From the NCBI GenBank assembly GCA_023078555.1, contig CM041198.1, forward strand, positions 8,851,836-8,915,835: a stretch of 64,000 nt of DNA, given 5' to 3'. This DNA is from Ulva prolifera. Taxonomy: Eukaryota; Chlorophyta; Ulvophyceae; Ulvales; Ulvaceae. Shown here one piece after another: positions 11,651-22,954 of this stretch. Position numbers and translations under genes: made by a program. A model generated the notes under the pieces. It ran no database searches, was not told the DNA's origin, and was given only the letters and a program-made list of their open reading frames with translations. The number at the start of each line of letters is the position of its first letter. The stretch's first letter is position 1.

Positions 11651-13498
11651 TCAGGACAGTATGTTGACATGTGGGTTGAACTGTGCCTTTTCCCAAGCAA
11701 TCACCACGGGCTTCTCCCACTGCACCTCGCTCGTTTGCTCGTTCTCATAGTACGCATGGCCTTGCTCATCAGGCACAGCCTTCCATGCCATGTCAGCTGG
11801 CCGCTCCCAGGTCGTCTCTCCTGTCTGCACATTGCCACTCATTGCTACTGCGCCACTTGCTGTTCCATCAGTGAATTCTGTGTCAATGTACTTCATCATA
11901 TGTCAATGTACTTGATCGTATGCGTGAGACCCCCGTGTATCCAATGATCTAGCCGTGGCCAGGCATCACAGGAGATTGAAAGCGCACTGCGGGGTGGAAC
12001 CAGAACGTGTGACCAGAGCTGTCCTTGATTGCCCTCCATGTCAGCTCTGCAGGGTCCTCCCATGATGCCTCTTGTGTGACACTATTGTGAAAGAACGTGC
12101 CCGCATCGAACCGGAGCTCCTCTGCAAGCTCTGCAGGCAGCTCTGCTGGCGTCTCCACAGACGTCGCGTCTGTCTTGTAATTGTACCAGTACGGGCTGCA
12201 GACACAGAGAGTGCCAGTGTTTCAGTGCAGTGAAGATTCGACATGTCCTCAAGCGATGAAGAGAGCGCAAAGCACAACAGGTCGTGACAGCTGAGTTTGA
12301 ATTGTGGGAAGAAATTTGCCAATAGCTTGGGCAGCACAACCTCAAGTGCGGCGACAGCTAGCAACGAAGGTCGTTGATCAAAATTCAGGATGTGATGCAA
12401 TCTCCAGGCGCAGGGGCGCACGTGCTCCGTTCGCCTGGGGCATGAAGCAACTTCCAGGAAAGTGCAGGCGGTCTGGACCATCTGGCTTGATGTGTAATGG
12501 TGTTGACATATATTGGGTGCCCGTCTAAGTGGGTGCGAGTCCATGCACATGAAGGCGGCGCTGTGTAATATGATTCGCCAGACTTCTTGTCGCTGAAAAA
12601 AGGGACTGGGTTTGAGTCGTGTGTATGGCGTGTCCACGCGCCAGGAGGATCCTAAACCGCACAGGCACTTTCGACTGATCAGTCGCAGTAAAATGCATAC
12701 AATCATGGTCAATTGTCGATGCATGGCGTCGCCGTGTGGTCCTCTGCTTGAATGTGATATGGGCAATGCTGCTTCAGATCAGGAGCATACAGAGTGCAGC
12801 ACATCGTGCTTACCTGACATATGAGATTTATGTCTGTCAGCAAGGGTGCTCTCATACCTCCAGCGCCATTGCACCATCTTGATCCCACAGATCAAGCAGA
12901 GCCTTCATGCCGGGCTTCTTGGCCAGTGACCTCGCAGTGTTGCCTTTTGCATCTACAACATCGGGGTCCGCGCCATACTGAAGCAGAAGTTTCGCTATTG
13001 CTTCATGACTGATTGTAAACGCGGTGGTCAACGCAGACATCCCGGTAGCAGGCTCGAACATGGTGGCGTTGGCCCGGTAATTGACCAACACGCGTGTGCA
13101 CTTGCGGTCTTTCTTAGCCACTGCAGAGAGCAAGATAACAGAAAGTCAGAGACACTTCGACGCTCACATGATGGTCCCGTCGCGGGATGGCCCTAGGCAG
13201 CAGTGCACAGGCCGAGGAGAGACCGTGTCTTTGAATGTCATGCCATCGCCACCGATCGAACAGATGCAAGGCATTTGCTGTCATGCAACAGCTGAAAAAT
13301 CGTGCCAGCAAGAACCAGCGGTAGTTGGCCATTGCTGGCCGGTTCATTTGTAGAAGATCCATGGCCGACCTGTTGCAAGACCGAGTCAGCGTCACGTTTG
13401 GCAACGGCTGCAACAAGGTCGTCTGCAACGCTACCAAACACGCCAATAACAGTTGTAAGCACTATAAGAAGGAGTGCGCTATGCATCACAAGCGTCAT
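11651..13498 (-). CDS. Secreted ankyrin-repeat + WW-repeat protein
   Basis: Exons seen: 13498-13306, 13120-12858, about 12592-12521, 12195-11988, 11824-11651. The protein starts MTLVMHSALLLIVLTTVIG, a likely signal peptide. Ankyrin repeats follow (GQLPLVLA joined to VAKKDRKCTRVLVNY, then GMSALTTAFTISHEAIAKLL and LLLQYGADPDVVDAKGNT). The C-terminal half has about four tandem WW-like units: AWTRTHLDG-PYWYNYKTD, FDAGTFFHNSVTQEASWEDP, LTWRAIKDSSGHTFWFHPA-TGETTWERP, and MAWKAVPDEQGHAYYENE ending in VQWEKP. The first and third introns fit best with GC donors (GCACGA at 13305 and GCACCC at 12520), because they restore an exact ankyrin and an exact WW core. The start of the 12.59-kb exon is not settled: the CAG acceptor gives the wrong phase and an AAG acceptor six bases on would be needed. 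Ligand unknown; WW domains usually bind Pro-rich peptides. Confidence 0.68.
11881..11920 (+). repeat. 20-base tandem repeat, two copies, in an intron
   Basis: TGTCAATGTACTT is followed by CATCATA, then repeats as TGTCAATGTACTT followed by GATCGTA. The pair sits in the last intron (11825-11987) of the ankyrin/WW gene. Confidence 0.75.
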
Positions 13499-14132
13499 GA
13501 CTGCAAGCGCTACACAATTGCAGAAGCTTGTGAGCAAACAAGGAGCACTGTCGCTAAGAATGTGCACCGCGGCTGCAGAATCAAGTCTGGAAGAAGGCAG
13601 AATGATGGACACTGATGTAAGCAAGAGTCAAACACTGTACAAAACTGCGTTGGTCGTCCCTCCGGAGACGATAACGGGGCAAAGCTGTGTACAGCCCTGC
13701 GGAGCGCACATGCACTGCTGGACACTCATGCACAGCAATCCCGCGGCACAAACAAAGTGAACGCTGTAAAATGGGCTGCTACACAAGATGATAAATTACA
13801 GATGTACCGCTTTACGCTCGCATGTTCTGCATCGCGCGTTCTTGGAAAGGTCTGTGTGCTTCCGCGGCCAGCAAGTGTCCGCGAGCCTCCCAGCGATCAT
13901 CGCACCCGCATCTGAAGCCTGTGTTGAACACGGACCGGTCAGGAGTTCAGTAGTGCTGTTGTGACCATGCAATCCCTTTCACTTCGCCACGCATGTGGCC
14001 ACGCAGTTCCCCAAGGCAAGCGTGCCTTGTATCGCATTGGTGCGCTCAACATCTCTGCGTGCAGGCCGATGTTGGATACTGATTGATCAGGAATGCACAT
14101 AGTATGGTTGAGCTTCAACACACTTTGGCAAG
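13499..14132. other. Intergenic region between divergent genes
   Basis: The ankyrin/WW gene starts leftward near 13498 and the lumazine synthase gene starts rightward near 14133, so this stretch should hold both promoters. No TATA box or other element was identified with confidence. An upstream exon (for example a transit peptide) of the lumazine synthase gene cannot be excluded. Confidence 0.4.
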
Positions 14133-15117
14133 TTGAATGCCAGTAATATTTCCGGCAGATTGAAAGCAACGAAGTGGGCAGGGTGCATGTGGGTATTTCG
14201 ACCCTTGAAACCAGCAAATTCACATGCTGCACATATTGCAGACGCGAACCAAAAATTCAAACGCAATTTCAAGCTACACAACAGCCCGGACGCCACGTCA
14301 GAAGTGAGCCTCAAAGACAGGCACAGCGTACGTGCACAGGCGTCCAGTACGGTGTATGAAGGCAGCATGATGGCTCCAGGCATGAGATTTGCCGTGATAG
14401 TCGGGCAGTTTAACTCCCTTGTCACCGATCGCCTGGAGAGTGGTGCACTTGCGGGCCTTCGGAAATCTGGTGTGGAGGACGACAATGTCGATATTGTCCA
14501 CGTTCCTGGCAGCTTCGAGATCCCAGTTGTGGCCAAGTCTATGGCCCTGACTGGGAAATACGCTGCGGTCATCTGCATTGGGGCGGTGGTGAGGGGTGCC
14601 ACGACCCATTACGAGGAAGTCTGCAGTGCAGCCACATCTGGATGCAGCCATGCAGCTGTTGCGTCAGGTATGAGTCTTGCGAACACCACTATTTCTCAGA
14701 GCTACGCATCCTGTCCGCAAGCAGAGTCATACTGTGACGGGCTGTAGTCACTCTGCGCACCGCTGCCGCCATGCTTTGGCTGTTCTACTCCACCCTTTGC
14801 ATTTGGAAGGTCAGCCATGTTGGTACAGTACTGGAAGGAAGTCAGACCTTGTCAGCGCCAACTACACAGACACCATATGAAGCCTCTCGCTTTCAGTGCT
14901 TTGCGGAGCGAGCCCCACTTTATGTGCAGGGGTACCGGTTATCTTTGGTGTCATCACAACAGAGACCATGGAGCAGGCTTTGGATCGTGCTGGTGGGAAA
15001 GTGGGTAACAAGGGCTTTGAGGCAGCGACGACCGCTGTTGAGATGGCAACTCTGATGCAAAAGTTGCAAAACGACCAGAAAGCAGTCGGGGTGGAACATT
15101 TTACAAAATCAGTTTAG
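14133..15117 (+). CDS. ribH: 6,7-dimethyl-8-ribityllumazine synthase
   Basis: Catalyses the penultimate step of riboflavin synthesis: 5-amino-6-ribitylaminouracil plus 3,4-dihydroxy-2-butanone 4-phosphate to lumazine. Two exons, 14133-14667 and 14930-15117, with donor CAG/GTATGA, acceptor TGCAG and phase 1. Family landmarks are intact: [53 protein letters not shown] (the RGATTHYE phosphate and substrate loop), [20 protein letters not shown] and GGKVGNKG. The core is full length (about 155 aa). The N-terminus is extended by about 85 residues rich in Ser, Lys and Arg, which fits a chloroplast transit peptide as in plants; the true start (14133 or 14187) or an upstream exon is uncertain. A TGTAA signal lies at 15325-15329. 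Confidence 0.93.
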
Positions 15118-16476
15118 CAGCCGCTGCAGTTGATCCAGATATGCCCTTGACCAGCACGAAAGTACAGATCATGTGTGCACCAGTGCAACACCTGCCCCGT
15201 GCATGCAAGTGAATGCTGTTGATCAAAGTAGCACTGACCCAGCCGGCAGGTCTGTCGCCTGCTGAAGGACGTGCAGCCAACATAAATTTGCGCTATGGAC
15301 AAATTGTCAATGTCATCGCTGACTTGTAATCCTGTGGACGCAAAGCTGTGACATGCTGAATTTACAGTACTATGCTACGCAGCCTAGGCAGCAATTGACC
15401 CTACAGAAAAGATATGATTAAGAACAGGCTTATTTGAATAAACTGCTTGCGTCCGGGTTTCGTGTGGTTCCAGATCGGGTTCACAGAAACTCCCCGATGT
15501 CAGGATATTGATTTCGTGTCATGGCCGAGCGCCTCATGCGCTGCCTGCGTGTGGCCGACCCCAGCGCTAGCACAGTTGCCACGACCAGCAGCCACAAGCT
15601 GAGTGATGCAACACTGTACATCACCGGCAGGCTTGCTTGCGTGTTTGCGATGAGAGCATCAGACTCGTGTATGTTGGTTTGGTGATGTAAGTGCACCCCT
15701 GAATGACCCACCTGCAATCACATGGCATGTTTGATTCGGGGCCAGCAGAGACAAATCAACATCCGATTCAAAAGTTCCGTGTATGGTGACAGCTGACAGC
15801 AGCATGCCACCTCTACTTTACCTGTCATCGAGAAGTGGTCGTATAAGCATTGGCAGCTGGGGCAACTGGTCAAACGCGCTTGAGGCAACTGGGCAGAAGC
15901 GCTTGACCCCAGGGATAGACTTTGGTGAGATGCAGGGATGCACCGGGAACAGTTGTAACTGTAATAAGACATGTCAAGATGACTGTGGATAACCAGAACT
16001 CATTTACGGAAGATGCATAGTCACAACAAGAACGGATATCCCGGGACCTAAGTGAGAGATGTCAGATCTGATATCGCAGCATCAAAATGTGTGCATCGCA
16101 ATCGGGTGGGGCTCAGCAGTGACTGCACCTGAGGCTGGACTGAGGTTACAAACTGTCGAGACCTGAGGTCATTGCTCTTGTCTGGGTCATGTATGTCGCC
16201 ATGCCGTGCTGCTCGCTGATGTTCAGTGGTCTGTTCAGCCGCAGTCTGAGACGAAATGCCCCGCAATTGAGCATCAGCAGTGCCAGGGAAGTCACCTTCA
16301 TATTGATCTGCAAATGCGTTGGTGTCTCGATCAATTATGGTGTCCTGCTTTGACATATGGAGCTGAAGACTAGAAATGGCCACATGGGTTCCTGTAAAAT
16401 GATCGTAGGATGGCAGTGCCGCCAAGAAGGGTGGATTGAATTGTGCGGTGGCATGTGAGAAGCAGTGCGGTGCGCT
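15118..16476. other. Convergent intergenic region
   Basis: Holds the 3' flank of lumazine synthase (TGTAA at 15325-15329) and of the minus-strand glycosyltransferase (TTACA at 16146-16150 is TGTAA on that strand). A minus-strand frame at 15717-15481 contains one hydrophobic span (ASLSLWLLVVATVLALGSA) followed by a basic tail, which could be a small membrane peptide or exon but has no recognised relatives. Confidence 0.35.
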
Positions 16477-18813
16477 TCATTCGAACTGGGCTGTGGTGCG
16501 GCTAGCGGCCAGCGTACCCAGGGCCTCTATAAGGTCAGCATCTGTGTCCATGGCGTACGCAGAGTTGTCGTCTGCTGGTACCAGCAGACTTGTCTCTTCT
16601 GTTTCAGGCTGAGATCGCATTTTAACCTCATGAAGGGCAGATACTTGTTTTCGAGGTAGAACCGGCATGCACATGCCACATGACTTCAAGCACGCGCCAG
16701 CCATAAAACCTGCGCACCCCAATGAGAAGCCATCAACTTCACAGCCGCGGGATCGGGATGTTTCCAACGCAGCAATATCCAGATGTTTCCAGGTGTCTTA
16801 CTCCACCTCCCAGTCCTGTCTCATGTGCTCAATTTGCCACGCATGCACAATGATAATGCTCTTAGCCCATGTCGTTCCAGCAGCTGCGCCAATTCGTAAG
16901 GTGGCAGCCAGTGGACGAGTCCAGGATTCCAAACCAAAACTCCAACAAATTCCAAGTCCAGATCCTTTGTCCAAGAGAAGACGACACGCATCAACACAGT
17001 ATTGCGTACCAGGCGATGCATTGCATTCTCCAGCCTTCACCCATGGTGTGCACTCAGAGAGGCCACGGCTGTCCTGGCAGAGGGCGGCTTCAGCAGGGCT
17101 CTCCACGCTACCAACACGCCACAAGGCTTCCCGTAACGCTTCTGCTGCAGTGTTCACTGCATCACATTGCGCCAGAAGTGCTGCAGTTTCCAGTGAATCG
17201 TTTGCATTGCAATGCTGTCGGTGGTGCTGGCAGAATGCCTCATTCAGCGTGAGGATCGCTTCAATGGACAGAAGGTCTCTCAAGCGCTCCAGCCCAGCCT
17301 ACATCAGGCTGTGCCACCCGTCTGCAATCTTAGAATCAAGACGCATACATTGTCTGAGAAGGAAACGATGACTGATTCATCGTAATCAAGCATTGCTGGA
17401 GCCAGTGATCGGAGGAGCTGCAGGGCAGTGACAGTGGGCTGGCAGCTGCAGTGTAAGATGTAGAATTCCACATACAGACACGTGGCAAACTGTGAGCTTT
17501 CAGTGCATGGGGGTTCTACACACCTTAGCACCAGTGAGCTCTTGGAGTGATGGTGGCATTGGTAGCAGCCCCATGCCGTCCTTGCCGTCTTGGGTCAGAG
17601 AGCAGGCCAGCGGATCGAAGTTGTGGAAGTCGTGCTTGTTGAAGGAAAAGGGTTTGGAGTTGGTTTCAATGCTGAAGTCAAGGCCATAGTGCAAGACCCG
17701 TGGCGGGGTGTTCGGCATGTAGCTGGGGTATAGCATGCTCAGTTGGTCTGTCTGGTGCCACATGCCATGCTTCGCTGCTGCGAAGGAGTAACCATACATC
17801 TCTGAAATCCATGGCTTCACTCCTGGCTTGGTGCTGTATACGTCCCCAGTCAAATGCCATGCCTGCACGAGTGTCAGTGTGAGCAGACAGGTGGCTGCTG
17901 CAAGATAAAACAGGCAGAATGAACAGCAGACGATACCTAAATGTATTCCCCTCACGACTGGCAACTTGAGAAACGCGAGCACAACAAAACATAGGCCAGG
18001 TTGCAACCACAGAAGCAGCAGCACACCTCAGGATCATCCCGCACATCTTCTGTCATCTGTAACCAGTCGTGCATGTACTGTCGCATATCATCCTTGTGGA
18101 CCACAACAAATCCACCGACCTGATCAGAGCGGCGATGCAGTGGCTGACCGCCATCTGTGTTGTTTCGGATTGGTACTTGCGGGATATGGCGTGTGGCAAG
18201 ATCATTGTTAGTACCCTTCAGGTAGCCATAGAAAGCGCTGATGGGACGTCCTCTCTCACAGTTCATCTCCAAGGACGCGTCCACGCCGTTTTCAAAGCTC
18301 TCACCTTTGCATAAGAATGGTAGCCGCATGACCATGTCAGCGTCAATGATGATGAGCCAGTCTTCCTTCGGTGGCGAGTTTTCTAGGAAGTCGATCACGG
18401 CGTATGGTTTGTTATAAGCCCCATACGCGTCATTATTGTGTGGATTTTTGGCCATACTCTTTGCAATGTATGTCGGACCAAGGTCCAGCCACGACTGCAG
18501 ACAAGAGCATATGCATCGACGTCGGAGAGGGAGCACGAGAACAAACTTCTCCCCACACCGAGATGCTGCCAACAAAGCTGAGCGGTGCATCTGATGAGAT
18601 CGGTCGGCAGCGAGATCGTACCTGTGGCACGCTATCTCGTTCTTCGTCAGAACAACACAAGATCCTTGTTATTGGACCAGGCTGGCCGCTTTTTTCGTGG
18701 CTATAGTACATTCCCATACTAAGCCACTGAAAGTATTTCGTGCACCCGCCCAGGACCATTGTGTGCATATTGCTCGGGTGACGGTCTAGCGGGCGGTCTC
18801 CATCGCTGGCCAT
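16477..18813 (-). CDS. SERGT1: Peptidyl-serine alpha-galactosyltransferase-like protein with ShKT tail
   Basis: Exons: about 18813-18622, 18494-18027, 17862-17524, 17298-17010, 16709-16477, all GT-AG and in phase. The plant SERGT1 family adds a single galactose to serine in hydroxyproline-rich glycoproteins such as extensins, in the secretory pathway. Signatures seen: KSGQPGPITRILCC, LIIIDADMVMRLPF (the metal-binding DxD-type motif), GRPISAFYGYLKG, RSDQVGGFVVVHKDDMR, WISEMYGYSFAAAKHGM, PRVLHYGLDFSI, and IEAILTLNEAFCQHH. The C-terminus carries a six-cysteine ShKT-like domain split by an intron (CQDSRGLSECTPWVKAGEC with FMAGACLKSCGMC). The N-terminal exon begins at a Met without an obvious signal peptide, so a 5' exon is probably missing. 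Confidence 0.83.
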
Positions 18814-19370
18814 TATGTTGTCCGCACGAGCCTAGAACAAATGAACTCTGGCTTGAGCTTTATGCACAGGCTAAACCAGATCACTTAAACCAGATCACAA
18901 GCTTGATGGAGAGACCACGGATCGAGGCACTGCACAGAGCTCAGCCTAGCTGATGAATCGTCGACGTGCGCACAGGAACAGAGAAGGCATTAATGAGTAT
19001 AGCGTTCTTACGTATACCGTGTCCGCTGCAGCACGCCACTTATAATGCATTTGAACTGCTACACGCGATGCTGCTTACAAACGATTGTGCTTTACACGCG
19101 GTGTAAATCTGAATCACCTGTGGCCGTGGCTCAGGCATGTTCCATGCATGACGGCACAACCAGTGTTTAAATTTTCGGCTATAAATCGCTTATAAGCAAT
19201 ATAAATAAAAATAAAAGGTCGACTTAAGCTATAAAAGTTAATTATGCGGTCCCTGCTATAGCGAGCGAAGCGAGCGAAAAAAAATTTCACGCGACATGTT
19301 ATATCTCAGAGATAGCTTGCTGAGGGATCGCAAATTTCATTCAGCGTTCCGAGATCTCTTATACCGTGGC
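18814..19370. other. Upstream flank and AT-rich block
   Basis: From about 19140 to 19370 the base composition shifts sharply to A/T (AATATAAATAAAAATAAAAG), with the self-complementary repeat GCGAGCGAAGCGAGCG at about 19262-19277 followed by eight or more A. Such GCGAGCGAAGC repeats in AT-rich DNA are common in algal organelle genomes, so an organelle-DNA insertion is possible. No gene recognised. Confidence 0.4.
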
Positions 19371-19766
19371 TTATCGCTCCACGAATAGGCGTTTTGGCTG
19401 CCGTCTGGCCAAATGGCTGGTGATTAAGCTATTGCAATGCTCGACTGTGGCGAACCCATAGCTTGGTAAGCTAGAGCTTAATTGCCTCAGCTGGTTGCGC
19501 AGCTCGTCTAGAGTCCTCCCGAGGCCAGCTGCCATCATCATCCGGCTGACCTTGTTGTACTGCATGAACTTGTACATCTCCGTCACAGCTTCTTGCAGGG
19601 TCGCGAAGGCGTCCTTGCAGCAATGCCGCATCTTTGCGTCGAGATGTGCCGCGTCTCCGTCGTCCGGGAACATCTGCCCCAGGCGCAAGAACTTGCATAC
19701 CACCGGCACGTGGTGGATGGCCGTCAGCATGATGTCTCTGCAGATATTTTCGCAGATGTGGGCCGT
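19371..19766 (-). CDS. Orphan four-helix exon, possibly HeLo/MLKL-like N-terminal domain
   Basis: After an acceptor-like GACGGCAG the frame reads about 130 residues to a stop at 19371. The helical pattern (AHICENICRDIMLTAIHHVP, FATLQEAVTEMYKFMQYNKV, LGRTLDELRNQLRQLSSSL) resembles the four-helix bundle found at the N-terminus of MLKL-like and many algal kinases. No kinase exon follows, and the frame ends against the AT-rich block, so this may be a truncated or relic gene. The assignment is by helix pattern only; a transposon protein is the main alternative. Confidence 0.4.
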   Translation of the reverse strand, partial: TAHICENICRDIMLTAIHHVPVVCKFLRLGQMFPDDGDAAHLDAKMRHCCKDAFATLQEAVTEMYKFMQYNKVSRMMMAAGLGRTLDELRNQLRQLSSSLPSYGFATVEHCNSLITSHLARRQPKRLFVER

Positions 19767-21132
19767 CTGCCGTCAAGTTCTGCCGCACAACCATTGTTTG
19801 TTTTGTGGATGTTCGATCAGGCCGCGAGTCTTCGAAAGATCTCGCGTTACGCCACGATGTCTGAATAAATCACAATCAGCTTCCTCGCTGCTATGAGGTG
19901 ATTGTATAGGTTATGGCAGTCTGTAGACTCGCTTCGGTGAGCTCGAGGCTTCCCAGGGACCTTGCGGCCACTGGAAAAAAATGGCCATGTCATTTCTAAC
20001 TTGCACTGCAACGCGAAGCTGCGAAGTGCGGCTTTCCACATCTGCTGGTGCATTCACGGTGCCTGAGCTGCGTAGCCAGCTGAATACATTGGCCGTGCGA
20101 TGACGCTGCATCGCCTCTGCGGGTGCACCCAGCCACCTTATTCACTGGAGAGCGTATGCTGCTTATGCTGTCGGGAATCTATTCAGACCAATGTAAGAGG
20201 ATGGATGGCTCTCCGGATCAAGGTATCATATATTCGGAATCAGTTGTAGTACAGGAAGCTATGCTCATGTCGATGCAGGCCGATTGCGCAAACACCCCAG
20301 CACGCCACAGGTGCATACTATGCCGCAAGACAGCATAAAGTGTATCAGAAACCATCATCAGCTTCGCCTTGGATTGCTGCGGGTGTGCACCATTCAAACC
20401 TGCGCTGGATAGTTGCGCTGTGTCGCGCCGACGTTCTGACCATCTGCCACCGCGGCGTCTTTGCTCGATGACTGTCGGCGTAATGCTTCATCATGATGGG
20501 GGCCTTTGCATCTGAAAGGCATCACGGTGTGATAGGCTTGGGACGAGAGGCATAACGGAGACGCCCTGGCAAACTGTCTAGCAGAGATTCAAAGAGATGC
20601 GACCGAACATAAAGAATTACTCAGGCGCACCGCAAGAGCAGCAGCGGAGTGGGACTCTGCGAAAGTAAACAAATGTGCTCAAGTCAACCATAGGACAGCT
20701 TTGCATCGAGCCAAGACCAGGCTGCGGCATCACCGTGTTGATGCATCTGTACTGGCCCCTGCGGTACGGACCACCACTGCAGCAACATTATATGAGCAAA
20801 CTGCCGATGTCATGGTTTCAGCCTGTTCGTGATGCCATGTCGATCATCTTTGAGATAGCTGCAACTTGAGATTGGTTGCAGGCTATGCGTACACTACGCA
20901 TGCAGGAGGCAGCACATGTGGACAGACAGCAGTATGGTGCAACATTGCTGAAGGCTGCTTGTGGCGTCAAGCAGAAAGGTACTGACGAAGACAATGGCTG
21001 TCAAAATCAGACACAGAACCCAAACAAGGCCTGCACAAGCATTCATAGCCATCATCATTTGCGCGTCGACAACAATGCATTACAGGCAACAGATGAAAGC
21101 AACTCTGACAGTGCACTGGCAGAGAAGGTTGT
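19767..21132. other. No recognised gene
   Basis: Short frames occur on both strands, none with a recognisable motif or paired splice sites. The minus-strand frame at 20053-19847 could be a 5' exon of the four-helix exon, but no junction was found. Confidence 0.3.
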
Positions 21133-22521
21133 GTGCAGCATGCCAGGATCGAAGCATCTGCGCGTTGCGAAGCAGTCCGGGCACGCACTTCGGATTCCAG
21201 GCTTCTTCCTGTAGTTCAGCTATCTGAAGGAACATCTTGCACGTGTGAGTTCTGGAACATTGCTGTGCTGTGCAGAACGCCCGATGCTCTGCAGCTAGAC
21301 CTCCTCAGCAGCCGACATGTTCGGGCTGAGGTCCGGGCAAAGCTCATCGCAAAGGCCCTGTGCAATGATGTTGCTGATGCTTGCACCAATGACCGCCGCC
21401 GCTCCAGGCCTCTCAGCACACCTGCAGCGTATCTCGGGCGGGGGCCGAGCCAGCATGATCGGTCATCCGGGTCGCAATCGCGCTGCCGCAGAGCACAAAC
21501 AGCATGCACGAGAGCAACACGGCCCACATCTCCAAGGAGATTCGTCCTGGCGGGATACATGTCAGAGGATGCATATGGTTCCACCTGCAAACAACTGTCC
21601 AGGCATTGGGATGTGGATGGTGTTGGTGTACAGACGGGGCCCCCGGCCCATGTGTTTGCACTATCATCACCGGGGCTGGCGGCTCATGTGCCGCGTCCCT
21701 GCACAGATGTAGCAATCGAAGCAGACGCTCTCAGTGTCAGGACCAGGCCTGGAACTTGCAGAAGCCACGCCCCAAGAGGAGCCATCCTTTTCTCTGCTGC
21801 GCTGGAGCTGGAGGGCCAGGCCGCTCGAGGAGCGCAGAAAGCTGGGGCCATGCAGGGAGACTGCAGCACTGCGTCTGGTAGGGCTGCACCTGGCACTGAA
21901 ACACATGGTTACTCTCTGCAGACGACGCGGCCGCGGCCGAAGTCAGCAAAGACAGTATCGAACGCACACGTGCTGCAGTCTGCAGAGGGTGCTGAGATGC
22001 AGGCGACATGGCAGCAGCCCCGCGAGCTGCCAATGGCAACAAAAACGCGAATGTTGTTGAGAGATACCAGGTCTGCTCCAAGAAGCCGCCGGCATGGTGT
22101 GCAAGCTATGGGAAGTGAGGCTGCGTTTGGGGGAGGGTGTGGGCTGAATGGCAGCGATCGAAAGGCCAGGACTGTGGCGCAACATCCAATTTTGCGCGAG
22201 GAGAACAGTGGCAGGGCCAGAAGGCGGGAGAGAGCACCATCAGCCGTGGAGGGCCGCTACCTGCGGGAGAGTGTGCTGGAGAGCTCGATGCAGCGTCGGT
22301 GCCAGAGTGCAGCTCGGCAGCGGGCCAGGAGCGCAACGCTGGGGCAGCAGATGAAACATCTGCTGGAGAATCTGGAGCGTGTGAAACCGGAGCTCAGGCA
22401 CCCACGCAGGGCAAGGGCGCAGTTCAATGAGGAGCTGCCAGAATGGGACCGTTGGCGGTCCCTGATCTTGATTCCTTCCAAGAGTTTCCAGATCGCACAG
22501 CGGCCTATACGCTGTGAGTAG
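21133..22521 (+). CDS. Hypothetical basic protein, long open frame (about 462 codons)
   Basis: One frame stays open for 1,389 bases. Its ends use the CTG, GAG, CAG and CGG codons typical of this genome and give convincing helices: near the start LQLDLLSSRHVRAEVRAKLI, near the end TLGQQMKHLLENLERVKPEL and RAQFNEELPEWDRWRSL. The middle (about 21420-21750) is lower quality and may be intron. The protein is rich in Arg, Ala, Ser and Gln, with no recognised domain or membrane span. The upstream edge is unknown; the Met at 21133 is simply the first in frame. Confidence 0.42.
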   Translation: MQHARIEASARCEAVRARTSDSRLLPVVQLSEGTSCTCEFWNIAVLCRTPDALQLDLLSSRHVRAEVRAKLIAKALCNDVADACTNDRRRSRPLSTPAAYLGRGPSQHDRSSGSQSRCRRAQTACTRATRPTSPRRFVLAGYMSEDAYGSTCKQLSRHWDVDGVGVQTGPPAHVFALSSPGLAAHVPRPCTDVAIEADALSVRTRPGTCRSHAPRGAILFSAALELEGQAARGAQKAGAMQGDCSTASGRAAPGTETHGYSLQTTRPRPKSAKTVSNAHVLQSAEGAEMQATWQQPRELPMATKTRMLLRDTRSAPRSRRHGVQAMGSEAAFGGGCGLNGSDRKARTVAQHPILREENSGRARRRERAPSAVEGRYLRESVLESSMQRRCQSAARQRARSATLGQQMKHLLENLERVKPELRHPRRARAQFNEELPEWDRWRSLILIPSKSFQIAQRPIRCE

Positions 22522-22954
22522 TGGCAGAAAATATTGATGTGGGTGGAGCTTTAAAGTGCCTGAGGCCGGTTGATAGTCAGTCTTGGACTTTCTGGAGTAA
22601 GCATGATGAGTGCGACACGACGCGTTCACTTTGCATGCACACGTAATGGCCGAGGTTGCTGTGTATCGCCATGCCCGGAGCTGAGTTAGCCATGCAGCGG
22701 CGCTCCGATGCAGAATTGAATCAATTTCACTACATTGAGCGTAGCACAGTCAGTGACATGCTTTGTCAGCTGCCGTCTGTGCTTGGTTGAAGATATTCCG
22801 TGCGTCGAGAAGCCTTTTCAGAGGTCTACTGCAGAGACATTGCAATACCCACACGTTCAATACAGCGCAATGTAACCGTGAAATCAGGTTTCAAGATTGT
22901 CGATGAATGGCTGATTCTTGGTGTTCGTGGGCGAAGATGAATTGACCGGAGGTG
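22522..22954. other. Intergenic, likely promoter of the OPA3-like gene
   Basis: No coding exon or named element seen. It separates the hypothetical protein stop at 22521 from the OPA3-like start at 22955. Confidence 0.35.
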
